Notes under the pieces: model-generated | Told to the model about the DNA's origin: nothing | Seen by the model: only the letters and a program-made list of their open reading frames with translations | Databases searched by the model: none | Part shown: in pieces, positions 19,050 through 28,179 of the stretch | Numbering within the stretch: position 1 is the stretch's first letter | Layout of the letters: the number at the start of each line of letters is the position of its first letter | Origin: Prorocentrum cordatum | Taxonomy: Eukaryota > Sar > Dinophyceae > Prorocentrales > Prorocentraceae | Reading direction: 5' to 3' | Assembly: GCA_963575745.1 (NCBI GenBank) | Contig: CAUYUJ010003063.1 | Span: 5,001-45,000 of the forward strand | Length of the DNA: 40,000 bases | Translations under genes and position numbers: made by a program

Positions 19050-19275
19050 GCCGTCGTCGTCGGAGTAGGAGGAGGAAGAGGAGGAGCAGGAGGAGGAGCA
19101 GGAGGAGGAGCAGGAGGAGGAGGAGGAGGAGGAAGATAAGGAGGAGGAGATGGAGGACTGCGAGGACGAGGAGGACGAGAAGGAGGAAAAGGAAAAGGAG
19201 GAGGAGGAGGAGGAGGAGGAGGAGGAGGGGGAGGGGGAGGAGGGAGGAGGAAGAAAAAGAGGAGGAGGAGGACAA
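19050..19275 (+). repeat. GGA-rich array inside copy C
   Basis: GGA with AGCAGGAGGAGC units, GAC-containing stretches and GAA changes. Confidence 0.9.
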
Positions 19276-20290
19276 TGGCGAGCTTGGGGGCCTCTTGGGC
19301 CGTCTTTGGGGCCTCTTGGCGGTCCCGGGGGCCTCTTGCGTATCTCGGGGAGCCTCTTGTGGCCTCTTGGGGGTCTCTTGGGGGCTTCTTGGAGGCTTCT
19401 TGGGGGCCTCTTGGGGCTTCTTGGGGCCCTCTTGGGGCGCTCTTGGGGCGCTCTTGGGAGCCTTCGAGGCGCTCTTGGGGCCATCTTGGATGAGATCTAT
19501 CAAAAAAGGGGGGGTTGCTTATTAGCCTTGCCCCTCTAGAGTGCCTCGAGTCGCCTCTTGGGCCCCCCCAAGAGGCCAAAATCCTTCCAAAACCTAGCTA
19601 AAATCAATGTTTTGTGCTTTCTCGCGTTTTCGCTCTTGGAGCCGTCTTGGGCCGTCTTGGGAGCCTCTTGGGCCTCTTGGGGGTCTCTTGGGAGCCTTTT
19701 GGAGGCTTCTTGGGCGCCTCTTGGGGCCTCTTGGGGCGCTCTTGGGGCGCTCTTGGGGCGCTCTTGGGAGCCTTCGGGGCGCTCTTGGGGCCATCTTGGA
19801 GGAGATCGATCAAAGAAGAGGGGGTCCCCAATTAGCGTTGCCCCTCTAGAGTGCCTCGAGTCGCCTCTTGGGCCCCCCAAGAGGCCAAAATCCTTCCAAA
19901 ACCTACGTAAAATCAATGTTTTTTGCTTTCTCGCCTTTTCGCTCTTGGAACCGTCTTGGGCCATCTTGGACTCTCTTGGGGCCTCTTGGGGGTCTCTTGG
20001 CAGCCTCTTGGAGGCTTCTTGGGGGCCTCTTGGGGTCTCTTGGGGCCCTCTTGGGGCGCTCTTGGGGCGCTCTTGGGAGCCTTCGGGGCGCTCTTGGGGC
20101 CATCTTGGAGGAGATCTATCAAAGAAGGGGGGGTCCCCAATTAGCCTCGCCCCTCTAGAGTGCCTCGGATCGCCTCTTGGGCCCCCCCAAGAGGCCAAAA
20201 TCCTTCCAAAACCTAAGGAAAATCAATGTTTTGTGCTTTCTCGCCTTTTCGCTCTTGGAGCAGTCTTGGGCCATCTTGGGCGTCCCAACG
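19276..20290 (+). repeat. ~310-bp tandem repeat, about 3.2 copies
   Basis: Landmarks GAGAT(C)(T/G)ATCAAA at 19491, 19802 and 20111 give periods of about 311 and 309 bp. Each unit has a unique part (GCCCCTCTAGAGTGCCTCG, CCTTCCAAAACCTA, AATCAATGTTTT) and a part made of 9-20 bp CTCTTGGGG words. Copies are very similar, pointing to recent amplification or ongoing homogenisation. The open frames on both strands are by-products. Confidence 0.92.
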
Positions 20291-20330
20291 CGTCGCGGAA
20301 CGCCCCGTCCAGGTCAGTGGGGAGGGGTAA

Positions 20331-20352
20331 GGGGAGGGGTAAACCCCTCCCC
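20331..20352. other. Perfect 9-bp G/C palindrome
   Basis: GGGGAGGGG at 20331-20339 and its complement at 20344-20352 with a TAAA loop. Confidence 0.8.
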
Positions 20353-20542
20353 GAAGGGAAAGAAGGGGGGTTGGCAGAGGAAACTCTCTAGACCACCTAC
20401 GCCCTAAAGGGCTGGTGGGATTTCCAAGCTCCACAGTCATAAATAATGACGAAGTCTCAGGCAAAACGCCCTGCCCGCCCTGAAAACTGGCCTCGGGGTG
20501 CGACAGGGTGAAGTTATTCATAAGGAACAGGAATGGGGGAGA

Positions 20543-20727
20543 AGGAGGAGGGGGAGGAGGGGGAGGAGGAGGAGGAGGAAAAGGAGGAGGAGGAGGAAGA
20601 AGATGAGGAGGAGGAGGAGGAGAAGGAGGAGAAAGAGGAGAAATAGGTGGAGGAGGAGAAGGAGGAGAAAGAGGAGAAAGAGGAGGAGGAGGAGGAGGAG
20701 GAGGAGAAGAAGGAGGAGGAGGAGGGT
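20543..20727 (+). repeat. GGA array, 3' bracket of copy C
   Basis: GGA/GAA triplets after the composite-repeat tail and TTCATAAGGAACAGGAATGG. It is followed by GC-rich DNA (20730-21140) without a recognised gene and a further GGA block at 21143-21210. Confidence 0.92.
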
Positions 20728-21239
20728 GTCGTGTGTCGTGGTTTCTGGTCGTCGTCGTGTCGAGTCGGTTCGTGCTGTCGCCCTTGCCCCCGGTCGGTTG
20801 TCGCGTCCGCGTCCGTTTGGGCTCCGCTGCTCTTTCGCCTTGTGCTCCTTTCCTTGTTTCTTCCCCTCCCCTCTTCGCTTTCCTCCGTCTTCTGGCTCCT
20901 CCTCCCCTGTCCCCGCTCCGCTTCGCCCCGCTCCTGGCTTCGCCCCCTGTCCCTCCCTCCCCGGGTTCGTCCCCCCTTTGCCCCTGGGCCGGGCGAAAGC
21001 GCTGCCTCTCCCGGCGCCTCTCCCCTGGGCTTGCGCCCCTTTGGGCGCTCCCCTTTCGCGCGCTGGGCGTGCCCCTGTGCTCACTGTCCGCCCCGCGCCC
21101 CTGCTTGGGCCAGTCCGCGCCTGCGGCGCGACCCGCGGAGGCAAAAGAGGAGGAGGAGGAGGAAAAGGAGGAGGAGGAGGCAAAAGAGGAGGAGGAGGAG
21201 GAGGACTCTGGTCTGGACCATATGAGCACCCCTGATCTG

Positions 21240-21830
21240 GCCAGGACTCGGTAGCACAGCATGCAATCACAGCGAAGGAAAAGACATGCCACTCTTTGGG
21301 GACAACCCTCGCGCGAGGCGAGACAACACGCTAGCACCAGCCTTTGTGGGGCCAACAGACGGCCTGCCTTCAGCGCGGGCCTTCGCAACATGACACTCTT
21401 CGCTCAGGAGCTGAGCGGTGGAGACACAATATCGCCCGCACGCTCGGCAGTACAGAACGCCCCTCAGAACCGACAAATCGTGCGAGGAATGGGCCCTCAT
21501 CGCCGCAGGATGCGCAATTACAGCTTCGCGCCCAACCTGCGGTCTCATCTCGCGCGCCCCCAGACATCTACCCGGCCGGAAGTTGCAGACCTGACCGCGA
21601 GTAGCATCAAAGGTGCGGCGACAAACCGTGCACACAAATCGGGTTCCATGCATCCGAGGAGCGTGACCTGCAGCGATCAGTCTCTGCTTGCGCGTGAAAT
21701 GAGATGGGAAGGAGGTGCACCTGGTGTTCGTATCCACTCTCGCCAGGGTTATGCTGCGCGAGCTCCTGTATTCGATGCGGTTGTTGCTTCTTCGTTTCAG
21801 AAATCCTCTCTCCCGCCTCCCTGTCCCCAG
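21240..21830 (-). pseudogene. LINE 3'-end fragment with zinc motifs, antisense
   Basis: The minus strand has one open frame with two CxxC pairs (FVCTVCRRTF and LYCRACGRYC) followed by a basic ending, LSRLARGLSPKSG. This layout (His-rich lead-in, CxxCG, a later Cys, then LxRLxxGxxPxxG) is that of the C-terminal end of dinoflagellate LINE ORF2 and resembles the end of the full LINE here. No RT domain precedes it, so it is 5'-truncated. The match is by pattern, not by close identity. Confidence 0.45.
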
Positions 21831-21832
21831 CA

Positions 21833-21970
21833 CTCACTCTCCCCTCCCCCTCGCCTCTCCCCTCCCCCTCGCCTCTCCCCTCCCCCTCGCCTCTCGCCCC
21901 CCTTCCCCCGTTCCCTTTTCCTTGCGCCTCCCCCCCCTCCCCTCCTCCCCTCCCCCCTCTTTTCCGCTCT
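21833..21970 (+). repeat. CCCCCTCGCCTCT repeats
   Basis: Three to four copies of the 16-bp word CCCTCCCCCTCGCCTCT, then CCTCCC-rich DNA. Confidence 0.75.
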
Positions 21971-22104
21971 CGGGGGGGGGACGCAGAGGGCGATTTGCCC
22001 GACGCCTCGGCTTTCTCCACTGCGTCTGAGGGTGGCCTGGGCTAGGCCGCCACGAAGCGCCCTAAGGGTTCTGTTTCATTTCAATATCATTCTGCTCTCG
22101 GGAG

Positions 22105-22142
22105 ACATGCCCTCCCCGATGCGCGGGGACTTCAGCCTTCCC
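22105..22142 (+). pseudogene. Decayed partial copy of exon E6
   Basis: Plus-strand text ATGCCCTCCCCGATGCGCGG, then GGACTTCAGCC, parallels the start of exon E6 (GGCATCCCCTCGCTGATTTG, then CGGAGACTTCAAC) 85 bp upstream. Both are preceded by GGGGAG or GGGAGA. Probably a short local duplication covering the acceptor and the GDF motif. Confidence 0.55.
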
Positions 22143-22154
22143 CTCCTCCCTTCG

Positions 22155-22178
22155 CCCCCCCCCCCCCCCCCCCCCCCC
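22155..22178 (+). repeat. Poly-C tract upstream of exon E6
   Basis: A run of 24 C, which may act as the pyrimidine tract for the exon E6 acceptor. The homopolymer length is prone to sequencing error. Confidence 0.85.
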
Positions 22179-22192
22179 ACGCCCTCGGGGAG

Positions 22193-22288
22193 GGCATCCC
22201 CTCGCTGATTTGCGGAGACTTCAACTCCACCCCGGACTCCGCGGTGTACGAGTACATCCGGCGGGGCACCCTCCGGATGGACCACCAG
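22193..22288 (+). CDS. CCR4: CCR4-like deadenylase, exon E6 (catalytic GDFN motif)
   Basis: Encodes GIPSLICGDFNSTPDSAVYE then YIRRGTLRMDHQ. LICGDFNSTPDS is the catalytic motif of the EEP fold (LVCGDFNTVPGS in plant CCR4, LCADLNSLPDS in CNOT6); its Asp and Asn contact the metal and phosphate. The acceptor is GAG ending at 22192 and the donor is GA at 22289-22290 (CAG followed by GACGCC), both phase 0. This is the strongest single match in the window. Confidence 0.93.
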
Positions 22289-22369
22289 GACGCCGCTCCC
22301 GCGAGAGGCGGCAGCAGCCGCGGCGGCAGCTCCGGCTGCGGCAGCAGCGGCAGCAGAAAGAAAAGGATG

Positions 22370-22606
22370 ATCAGGAGGAGGAAGAGGAGGAAAAAGAGGA
22401 GGAGGCGGAGGAGGAGGAGGAGGAGGAGGAGGGAGAGGGAGGAGGAGGAGGAGGAGGAGGAGGAGGAGAGGAGGGAGGAGGAAGAGGAGGAAGAGGAGAA
22501 AGAGGAGGAGGAGAGGAGGAGAGGAGGAGGAGGAGGACGAGGAGGAAGAGGAGGGAGGAGGAGGGAGGAGGAGGAGGACAAGGAGGAGGAGGAGGAGGAG
22601 GAGGAG
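22370..22606 (+). repeat. GGA array, 5' bracket of composite element copy D
   Basis: About 235 bp of GGA/GAA triplets beginning roughly 80 bp into intron 6 and ending at the head. Confidence 0.95.
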
Positions 22607-23560
22607 GACCAGTGTAAACCCAAGAGTCATGAACGATGTTGGAATACACCCTTCCTCCGAGCTCCCTCTTCATAGGCCCCGACAACGGTCCATGTGTACT
22701 GAAGGAAGTGCTTCGTTGGAAGACAACCGTTTGAAGACCCTGAAGCATGCCAAAATATTATTCTCGGGATTCCTACGCCACGAGTCAATCCGACTGTTGC
22801 GACTTGACGGTCCTGAATCGTGCCAGAACACCATTTCTGGGGCCTCAACACCGCGAAACAACGTAACGACGCACCCTCAAAATCCTGAGTCAATCTACAA
22901 CATCATTTTGGCACGCTGATCATGGGAGTTTGTGAAATAGTTGCATATGTTTGAAACGAACGTACGCGGCGCTAAGGTGAGAGCGACATGTTAGTTAAGA
23001 AGGAGCCGCTCTCAATCTGCGAAACCCTTGCACATGTTTGAAACGAAAGTGCGCGGCGCGAATGCGAGAGCCACATTTTGAAAACGGCCCGCCCTCCAGC
23101 CATGAAGCTCGTGCAAATGTTTGAAACGAATGTGCGCAGCACCAATGCGAGAGCTACATTCTACCACGCGCTTTCAATCCGTGAAACCCTTGCACATGTT
23201 CAAAACGAATGTGCGCGGCGCTAAGGCGAGGGCCATATTTTGAAAACGACCCGCCCCCCCAGTCGCGAAACCCTTGCAATGTGTTACAACGATTGTGCGC
23301 GGCGCTAAGGCGAGAGTCACATTTTGAAAACGACCAGCCCCCCATCCGTAACTCTTGCAACTGTTTGAAACGAATGTGCGCGGCACTCAGGCGAGAGCCA
23401 CATGTTGAAAACCACTTGCCTTCCACCAGCGGAACTGATGCCACTTTCTACGCTTCAGGGTCATAGATGGTGAGGAAGTCTCAGGCGAAATGCCCGGCCC
23501 GCCCTAAAAACTGGCCCCGGGGTGCGACAGGGAGAAGGTGTTTATAAAGGGAAAGGATGG
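22607..23560 (+). mobile_element. GGA-bracketed composite repeat, copy D (best complete copy)
   Basis: Head 22607-22675 (ACCAGTGTAAACCCAAGAGT). Middle 22676-22915, closely matching copy C (TTGGAAGACAACCGTTTGAA, GACGGTCCTGAATCGTGCC). Six modules with cores near 22965, 23049, 23132, 23211, 23295 and 23376. Tail 23450-23545 (AAGTCTCAGGCGAAATGCCC, CCCGGGGTGCGACAGGG). Module spacing is 79-84 bp. The complementary strand stays open over several modules (SRLSAAHIRF repeated), probably by chance. It fills most of intron 6 (1.6 kb). Confidence 0.85.
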
Positions 23561-23561
23561 A

Positions 23562-23612
23562 GGAGGAGGAGGAGGAGGAGGAGGAGGAGGAGGAGGAGGA
23601 GGAGGAGGAGTA

Positions 23613-23645
<33 letters not shown>
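23562..23645 (+). repeat. GGA array then GAC array, 3' bracket of copy D
   Basis: GGA triplets 23562-23610, then about nine GAC triplets. Confidence 0.93.
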
Positions 23646-23647
<2 letters not shown>

Positions 23648-23903
23648 ACGAGGAGAGGGAGGACAAGGAGGAAGAAGAAGAGGTGGCTGATCCAGCAGAC
23701 CCCGCTAAGTGCGGACTACTGGGCCCTGCTGGCCCAGCCAGCAGAGTCACGGGGCGATTGGTAAAAACACGTGTTGCTCTCGCGCTGGGCCAACTGATTT
23801 CTCTTCCTCTCCTCATCATCCTGTGTCTCATCGCCCCCTTCCGTGTTCCCATCACTCGTCCTCTCCCTCCTCCTCTGTCCCCCATAAGGTCCCCCCCCTC
23901 CAG

Positions 23904-23998
23904 CGGGCGGTTCAGGAGCTGAGATCGGACCCGTGCGGCCTGCTGAGCAGCATCCACTTCGGGCACTCACTGCAGCTCTCCACCGCGTACGAGGCCAG
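23904..23998 (+). CDS. CCR4: CCR4-like deadenylase, exon E7
   Basis: Encodes RAVQELRSDPCGLLSS then IHFGHSLQLSTAYEA. SLQLSTAYEA corresponds to LPLVSAYSS in plant CCR4 and FQLKSAYEN in CNOT6; the lead-in parallels HKDFKELRYNECLMN. The acceptor CAG (23901-23903) follows a tract of eight C. The donor is either GT at 23999 (phase 2, preferred because it pairs with a phase-2 acceptor at E8) or GC at 23994 (phase 0). The exon lies between composite copies D and E. Confidence 0.9.
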
Positions 23999-24076
23999 GT
24001 CTGGAAAGCAGCGAAGGGGAGATGAGGGTGGATAGGGGGCAGGAGGACGAGCAAGGAGAGTGGGAGGAGACGACGG

Positions 24077-24112
24077 AGGAGGAGGAGGAGGAGGAGGAGG
24101 AGGAGGAGGAGG
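24077..24112 (+). repeat. GGA array, 5' bracket of composite element copy E
   Basis: Short GGA array about 80 bp into intron 7, joined to the head. Confidence 0.9.
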
Positions 24113-24572
24113 ACCAGTGTAAGCCCCAGACGCATCAACGATGTTGCAACACACCCTCCCTCCAAGCTCCCTCTTCATAGGTCCCTGAGGGAATGTATGT
24201 GCATTAGAAGAAATGACCTATTAGAAGGCAACCGTCTGAGAATGTTCCACCGTGCCAAGATACAGCTCCTGGATTCATCTACGTGACTGTCACCACTTCT
24301 GGGACTTTCACCATACGAATGTTTAAAATGGCTGCAAACCTTTTAAGACGAATGTGCGCGACACTCAAGCGATAGCCGCATGTTGAAAAGGAACCGCCCT
24401 CCGCCGTTGAAACTGGTGCAAATTTTGAAACTGTCCCAAACGTTAAGACGAATGTCCGCGGCGCTGAGGCGAGAGCCACATTCTGAAAAAGAAACCGCCC
24501 TCCAGATTTCAAGCTGCTGCAGTTGTTTCCCCAAGCAGGCTTGCCTGAGGGGTTCTTACGCGGTTAAAAGTT

Positions 24573-24766
24573 ACTCTGCCCGTTGCCCGGAGGCTCCTCG
24601 GGTCTCTCGGGCTCCCCGCCCCCAGAGCCTCCTATTGTTGCGTTGCCCGTTTCCTAGAGGCTCCTCGGGTTCCCTGGGCTCCTCGGGTTCCCCGCCCCCG
24701 GCGCCTCCTATTGTTGCGTTGCCCGTTCCTCTGAGATTGGTTCCCCAGGTTCCTCGGGTTCCCTCC
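24573..24766 (+). repeat. ~110-bp duplication (CCTATTGTTGCGTTGCCCGT)
   Basis: Two copies of a block with GAGGCTCCTCGGG, CCCCGCCCCC and CCTCCTATTGTTGCGTTGCCC. Confidence 0.8.
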
Positions 24767-24771
24767 CCGCC

Positions 24772-24988
24772 GCCAAGCAATCCCAAGCAAAGCCAAACAG
24801 TGGCGAGCAATCGCAAGCAACGCCAAGCAATGCAAAGCAGTGCAAAGCAGCGCAAAGCATTGCCAAGCAATGCCATCAAATGCCGAGCAATCGTAAGCAA
24901 CGCCAAGCAATACAAAGCAATGCAAAGCTATGCAAAGCTATGCAAAGCATTGCGAAACACTGCCAAGCAATGCCAAGCAACGCGCCCA
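24772..24988 (+). repeat. 10-bp minisatellite (AAGCAATGCC), about 22 units
   Basis: A strict ten-base rhythm of AAGCAATGCC, AAGCAACGCC, AAAGCAATGC and close variants over 217 bp. The period equals about one helical turn. Confidence 0.9.
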
Positions 24989-25602
24989 TGCAATAGGAAA
25001 CTTTTCCCCAATTGGGGTCGCGCCGGGTTCATTTCAAACGAATGTCCGCGGCGCTAAGGCGAGAACCACATTTGGAAAATGAACCGCCCTGGTTCCTTGA
25101 AACTGCAGTAGCCGTTTAAGACGAATATGGGCGGCGCAAAGGCAAGAGCCGCAGTTTGAAAACAGCCCGCCACCCATCCTTGAAACTGCTGCACACTTCA
25201 AGCTTCAGGACCATGAGTGGCGAAGAAGTCTCGGGCGAAACACCTGGCCCGCTCTACGGACACGTCTGGGGGTGCGACACGGAAGAGCTATTTGGAAGGC
25301 AGGGGTGGGGGAGGGGGAGGGGAAGCAGGAGCGGCGAGGGGTCGCGCAGGCAAAGAGGCCAGGCCGGGAGGCGAACTCGTCTTTGCAGCCCACCCCCCGC
25401 AGAGGGGTGGCCTGGAGGACCTAGCTGCTCCGCCCCCATGGGGGGTCTGGCCGTCGCACTTTCCCTTGTTCAACCTTGCAGATCTCCTAGTACGATCACC
25501 CACCCACCCAGGGGCGACCGACCCTTGGGGGCGGGGGGGGGGGGCAACGTCGTGATCGACAGTAACGCCAGCAGCGCCAGCGCCGGGAGGATATGGTGAG
25601 CA

Positions 25603-25672
25603 GGAGGAGGGGGAGGAGGAGGAGGAGGAGGAGGAGGAGGAGGAGGAGGAGGAGGAGGAGGGAGGAGGAGGG
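25603..25672 (+). repeat. GGA array, 5' bracket of composite element copy F
   Basis: GGA triplets ending in GGAGGACGAGAGAGCC, which joins straight into a module core. The 25300-25600 stretch before it is G-rich with a run of 12 G near 25540 and no gene. Confidence 0.92.
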
Positions 25673-25830
25673 AGGACGAGAGAGCCACATTTTGAAAACC
25701 ATCCGCCCTCCATCCGTGAAACTGCTGCAGATCCCAAGCTTCATGATCAGAAATGGTGAGCAAGTCTCAGGCCTAACGCCTGGCACGCCCTGCTGACCTG
25801 TCTCGGGGTGCGACAGGGACAAGTTATCTT
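25673..25830 (+). mobile_element. GGA-bracketed composite repeat, copy F (5'-truncated)
   Basis: Only the end of a module (GAGAGCCACATTTTGAAAAC, CATCCGTGAAACTGCTGCA) and the tail (AAGTCTCAGGCCTAACGCCT, TCTCGGGGTGCGACAGGG) remain, attached directly to a GGA array. A 5'-truncated copy joined to GGA is what target-primed reverse transcription would produce. Confidence 0.8.
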
Positions 25831-25849
25831 GCTCAGTTGTGTTCTAGAG

Positions 25850-26570
25850 CTCGGACCTCTTTATTTTCATGGTTCGTCGTCTTCCCCCTGGCTCTGGCTT
25901 CCCATCCTCGTCGTAGTCGTACCCCTGCCCCCCATCCCCTGGCCTCCGCGCCCCAACCCGGACCTCTGGCTCCTGGTCCGAGCCCCAGTCCTCCTGCCCT
26001 GGCCCTGACCCCGCCTCCCTCCTTGGCTCTGGCGTCCCTTGGCCCTGGCCCCAGCCCCCCTCGCCCCAGACCCTTTTTTTTCGTGGTTCGTCGTCGTCCC
26101 CCTGGCTCGGGCCTGCTTCCCCTGGCCCCCTCGCCCCCGTCCTCCTGCCCTGGCCCTGAACCCCGCCTCTCTAATTGGCTCTGGCGTCCCCTGGCACTGG
26201 CCCCAGCCCCCCTCGCCCCAGACCCTTTATTTTCGTGGTTGGTGGTTTGTCGTCGTCCCCCTGGCTGTGGCCCGCTTCCCCTCGCCCCCGTCCCCCTGGC
26301 TGTGGCCCGCCCCCCCTCGCAGCCTCGCCCCAACCCGGACCTCTGGCCTCTGGTCCGAGCCCCAGCCCTCTGGCCCTTGGCCCCGCTCGCCCCGACCCTG
26401 GCCTTCGCCCAAGCCCTCCTGGCCCTGGACCCCCACTCGCCCCGACCCTGGCCTTGGCCCCAGCCCTCCTCGCCCCGGACCCTTTATTTTCGTGGTTCCG
26501 TTCCCCTGGCTCTGGCCCCGCATCCCCTGGCCCTCTCGCCCCCCACATGCCCTCTTCCTCTTTCTCTCCT
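25850..26570 (+). repeat. Degenerate minisatellite with CCCTTTATTTTCGTGGTT blocks
   Basis: Four blocks of GACC(C)TTTATTTTCGTGGTT (near 25848, 26060, 26219, 26477) separated by 160-260 bp of short CTGGCCCTGGCCCC, CCCCTGGCTCTGG words. The proline/leucine-rich open frames on both strands are by-products. Confidence 0.82.
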
Positions 26571-26637
26571 CAAGCGTGCAAGAGCGAGGGCACGCGTGCC
26601 AGTTGTTATTTATGAGAAAAGGGGATGGAAGCGGACC

Positions 26638-26815
26638 CAGGAGGAGGAGTAGGAGGGGGAGGAGGAGGAGGAGGAGGAGGAGGAGGAGGAGGAGGAGGAG
26701 GAGGAGGAGGAGGAGGAGGAGGAGGCGGATGGAGGAGGAGGGTGAGAGGAGGAGGAGGAGGAGGAGGAGGAGGAGGAGGAGAGGAGAGGAGGAGGAAGAG
26801 GAGGAGGAAGAGGAG

Positions 26816-26846
<31 letters not shown>

Positions 26847-26848
26847 GG
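26638..26848 (+). repeat. GGA array, 5' bracket of composite element copy G
   Basis: About 210 bp of GGA with GAA toward the right end, joined to the head. Confidence 0.95.
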
Positions 26849-27490
26849 GACCAGAGCAAGCACAAGACGCATCAACGATGTTGCAGCAAACCCTCCCTCC
26901 AGGTTCCCTAGTTCGAGGTGCCTACAGGAGAATAGTTTCATTGGCTGAAGTGCGCCATTAAAGGCAACCACAGCCGTCTGAGAATCCTCAACCGTGCCAA
27001 AACAATATTCCTGGGACTTCAATGTCGCGAATCATCGTGACTGTTGCGCCCTGACAATCCGAAATCGTGCCAGTACACCGTTCCTAGGACCTGAGCTCCA
27101 TTTTGACAACGGCCCGCCCTCCATCAGACGAAAGTGCGCGGCGCTAAGGCGAGAGCTCCATTTTGAAAAAGGCCCGCCCTCCATACTTGAAGCTGGTGCA
27201 AACCAAATTGATAAGACGGATGTGCACAGCTCTCAGGCGAGAGCCGTGTTGAAAAACACCCGCCATTCATCTTCAAATCCTCTGCAAACTTTCACTACGA
27301 ATGTGCGCGGCGTTATGGCGACAGCCACATCTTTAAAACTATCCGCCCTCCATCCGCGAAACTGCTGCAAATTCCAAGCTTCAGAGTCAGAAATGGTGTT
27401 GAGGTCTCGGGCGGAACAGAACGCCCAGCCCGCCCTACTGACACGTCTGGGGGTGCGACAGGAAGGAGGTATGCATAAGGAAAGGGGATA
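26849..27490 (+). mobile_element. GGA-bracketed composite repeat, copy G (complete)
   Basis: Head 26849-26920 (ACCAGAGCAAGCACAAGACG). Middle 26921-27085 with CCTGGGACTTCAATGTCGCG. Three modules with cores near 27137, 27221 and 27303. Tail 27383-27485 (GAGGTCTCGGGCGGAACAGA, TCTGGGGGTGCGACAGG, then ATGCATAAGGAAAGGGG). Both sides are GGA arrays. It lies in intron 7, same strand as the gene. Confidence 0.84.
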
Positions 27491-27592
27491 GAGGAGGAGG
27501 AGGAGGAGGAGGAGGAGGAGGAGGAGGAGGAGGAGGAGGAGGAGGAGCAGGAGGAGCAGGAGGAGGAGGAGGAGGAGGAGGAGGGGAGGGGA
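27490..27592 (+). repeat. GGA array, 3' bracket of copy G
   Basis: GGA with two GCA interruptions, directly after the tail. A second short GGA/GAA block lies at 27758-27815. Confidence 0.95.
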
Positions 27593-27933
27593 CGGGACGT
27601 GTTGTCGTTCCGCTCTCTTCTCCTCGCCCGCTTGGCGTTGGCCGGAGAGTTACATCAGAACCGCCACCAGCAATGGCGTCAGCAGGACGGGAGCTGGAGC
27701 AGAAGCACCAGAGGAAGTTCAGGATACATCAGCGATACTACAACACGGACAGACAAGAAGGAGGAGGAAGAGGAGGAGGAGGAGGAGAAGAAGAAGAAGG
27801 GAAGGAGGAAGGGAGGGGGCTATCCAGCCAGCCGTGCCCCGCTCGCCACTCGAGAGAGAGAGAGGGAGATGCGAATGCTGTAAGAAGGCCGTTGTCCTTG
27901 TGGTTGCTTCTCTCGTTTCGCGCAGGCGTGCAG

Positions 27934-27967
27934 CGGCACCGAAGCTGCATACACCAACTACACCGAG
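27934..27967 (+). CDS. CCR4: CCR4-like deadenylase, exon E8 (micro-exon)
   Basis: Encodes GTEAAYTNYTE (with a split Ser codon at the 5' side). YTNYT matches MPYTNYTFDFKG in CNOT6 and LFTNCTRDFIG in plant CCR4. The acceptor is the CAG at 27931-27933 (phase 2, paired with the GT donor of E7); CAG at 27923-27925 is an alternative that adds three residues. The donor is GA at 27968 (GAG followed by GAGCGA), needed so that the join reads TE-EFKG or TE-FLIR. At about 34 nt this is a micro-exon. Confidence 0.82.
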
Positions 27968-28113
27968 GAGCGATGGGGGAGACGATGAGCCTGGAAGAGG
28001 CAAGCAGGGGAAAGATGGGAAGACGGAGGGACAAGGGAAGGGGCAGAGGACGAGGGAAACGAATAGACAAGGGGAGACGGGACGGGCGGGGATGGAGGGG
28101 GGGAGGGCAGTTG

Positions 28114-28164
28114 CTTACTGGACCTCGTGACTCATCGTCTTGCGACGATAAGGAGTCCCAGTAA
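28114..28164. other. Imperfect hairpin
   Basis: TTACTGGACCTC...CATCGTC pairs with GACGATAAGGAGTCCCAGTAA across a TTGC loop, with a small bulge. It may be a short foldback element; no gene is attached. Confidence 0.55.
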
Positions 28165-28179
28165 CTTCGCTCTCCCGAA

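Larger units (their letters stand above)
18307..20535 (+). mobile_element. GGA-bracketed composite repeat, copy C, interrupted
   Basis: Head 18307-18374, middle 18375-18640 (TTGGAAGACAACCGTTTGAA, TCGGGATTCCAACGCC), three modules with cores near 18664, 18748 and 18837. A large interruption (18905-20400: GGA array plus ~310-bp tandem units) separates these from the tail at 20432-20535 (AAGTCTCAGGCAAAACGCCC, CTCGGGGTGCGACAGGG). Tail and head being split suggests later insertion or expansion inside one element. Confidence 0.75.
24113..25300 (+). mobile_element. GGA-bracketed composite repeat, copy E, interrupted by minisatellites
   Basis: Head 24113-24180 (ACCAGTGTAAGCCCCAGACG). Middle 24181-24340. 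Modules with cores near 24353, 24457, 25050 and 25132. Two minisatellites (24573-24766 and 24772-24988) split the module array. Tail 25205-25295 (AAGTCTCGGGCGAAACACCT, TGGGGGTGCGACACGG). No GGA array follows directly; a G-rich stretch does. Confidence 0.78.

Noticed and set aside
22945-23445. Minus-strand repeat protein (SRLSAAHIRF repeats) encoded by the composite-element modules
   Set aside because: Module spacing varies between 79 and 87 bp, so the frame is not kept across copies; other copies have stops.
23613-23645. CRISPR-like or regulatory short repeats
   Set aside because: These are simple GAC triplets without spacers, in a eukaryotic context.
25837-26652. Pro/Leu/Ala-rich proteins in the 25.8-26.6 kb region
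   Set aside because: The DNA is a degenerate minisatellite with equally long open frames on both strands.
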